Below the pieces are notes generated by a model. The model saw only the letters and a program-made list of their open reading frames with translations. It searched no databases and was not told the DNA's origin. The translations under genes and the position numbers were made by a program. 64,000 nt of DNA from Allobosea sp. BH3 (GTDB taxonomy: Bacteria > Pseudomonadota > Alphaproteobacteria > Rhizobiales > Beijerinckiaceae), in the NCBI RefSeq assembly GCF_025499465.1, contig NZ_JAIMCA010000006.1:434001-498000 (forward strand). Reading direction: 5' to 3'. Shown here one piece after another: positions 63,189-64,000 of the stretch. How positions within the stretch are numbered: position 1 is the first letter of the stretch; every line of letters starts with the position of its first letter.

Positions 63189-64000
63189 ATGAACTCGGCT
63201 GCCCCATCCGACCTGCCCTATCTCGACGCCTTTCCCGCGCCGTCGCATGACGCATGGCGCGCGGCGGTCGACAAGGTCCTAAAGGGCGGTGATTTCGAGA
63301 AGCGGCTGACCGGCCGCACCGCCGACGGCATCCGCATCGCGCCGCTTTATCCCGCCGCCTCGCCGCCCTCGCGAGCCTTGCGCAGCGAGACCGGACGCTG
63401 GCATGTCGCCGCCCGGCTCGACCATCCTGACCCGGCCGAGGCCAGTGTCCTGGCTCTGGCCGATCTCGAAGGCGGCGCAGACACACTCACCGTCAGTTTT
63501 GCCGGCGCGCGGGCAGCGCGAGGCTATGGCCTCGTCGCGGAGGATGTCGCCACGCTCGATGCCGCGCTCGACGGCGTGATGCTCGATCTCATCCGGCTCA
63601 GGCTGGACCCCGCCCCCCAGGGCCGGGTGAACGCGCTGCTGCTGGCAGGGCTGGTGGAGCAGCGCGGCCATGCGCCCACCGATCTCGCGGTCGAGTTCGG
63701 GCTCGATCCCATCGGCGTCCTCGCCAGCCATGGCTCGCTTGCAGCTTCCTGGCCGGAGATCGGACTGCGTCTGGCCGAGACGATCGGCACCTTGAAGGAA
63801 CGCGGTTACAAGGGTCCGTTCGTCGCCGCCGACACCCGCCCCTATCACGAGGCAGGCGCCAGTGAAGGCCAGGAACTCGGCGCTGCGCTTGCCACGGCGG
63901 TGGCTTATCTGCGCGCGCTCGAAGCGCAGGGCATGGCGCTCACCGAGGCGCGCGTCTCCCTCGCCTTCACCCTCGTCGCCGATACGGACGAGTTTGTGAC
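63189..64000 (+). CDS. mutA: Methylmalonyl-CoA mutase small (beta) subunit, N-terminal part
   Basis: The open frame runs past the window end; about 270 residues are seen. It starts DLPYLDAFPAPSHDAWRAAV, then KGGDFEKRLTGRTADGIRIA and PLYPAASPP, the standard N-terminal pattern of methylmalonyl-CoA mutase chains, then ADTRPYHEAGASEGQELG. The weaker match of the substrate loop and the N-terminal type fit the non-catalytic beta chain, usually followed by the large subunit gene. Role: propionyl-CoA use through succinyl-CoA. Confidence 0.92.
   Translation, partial: MNSAAPSDLPYLDAFPAPSHDAWRAAVDKVLKGGDFEKRLTGRTADGIRIAPLYPAASPPSRALRSETGRWHVAARLDHPDPAEASVLALADLEGGADTLTVSFAGARAARGYGLVAEDVATLDAALDGVMLDLIRLRLDPAPQGRVNALLLAGLVEQRGHAPTDLAVEFGLDPIGVLASHGSLAASWPEIGLRLAETIGTLKERGYKGPFVAADTRPYHEAGASEGQELGAALATAVAYLRALEAQGMALTEARVSLAFTLVADTDEFV

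Overview
The window is about 64 kb of GC-rich chromosomal DNA with dense, often overlapping genes. Many antisense frames stay open, as is usual at this GC content. An alphaproteobacterium of the order Hyphomicrobiales is suggested by a FeuP/FeuQ-type two-component pair, a PleC/PdhS-like kinase, a complete RcGTA-type gene transfer agent (GTA) cluster, an rpoE-independent HtrA/two-component block and a ccmIEFH operon. A Bosea-like genus is my guess only; no rRNA or other species marker is present.

Regions. (1) 1-5.4 kb: selenocysteine module. It runs selA (3' part), a SEL1-repeat gene, selB, selC (tRNA-Sec) and two unknown genes on +, with selD convergent. selC lies entirely inside the 3' end of the open selB frame. 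(2) 5.4-9.6 kb: a Tat-exported transglutaminase-like protein with a TlpA-like thioredoxin, a divergent LysR/SDR pair, and an Ada-like N-domain fragment closed by a strong bidirectional terminator. (3) 9.7-15.9 kb: an ABC importer (two permeases, ATPase, Tat-type binding protein) divergent from a GntR/FadR regulator and a mannonate dehydratase, probably one sugar-acid uptake and catabolism unit with a perfect palindromic operator between them. (4) 16-25 kb: UreE with a long histidine-rich tail, an orphan binding protein, a DUF1003 protein, an acidic small protein, a PfkB kinase with glyoxalase I, an enlarged CDF transporter and PepN. (5) 25-41 kb: PleC/PdhS-like kinase, GlnE, a two-component pair with an HtrA protease, ccmIEFH, then FeuQ/FeuP-like genes with a small upstream gene. 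(6) 41.1-57 kb: the GTA cluster, terminase to gp15, entirely on the minus strand except for two chymotrypsin-fold proteases on + between capsid gene g5 and g6. (7) 57-64 kb: LOG protein and M20 dipeptidase, MntH with a readable promoter and operator, a HerA-like ATPase, a small Gly-rich protein and the start of the methylmalonyl-CoA mutase small subunit.

A dispersed repeat of about 100 bp with two hairpins, ending in GTCAT/ATGAC, occurs in six full copies, mostly just after gene 3' ends; two further partial copies are seen.

The most interesting points are the selB/selC nesting, the secreted proteases inside the GTA structural operon (with signal peptide junctions that would expose a ready-made VVGG N terminus), and a promoter followed by a terminator-like hairpin in the GTA leader. 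All were read by eye; no alignment or folding was run.
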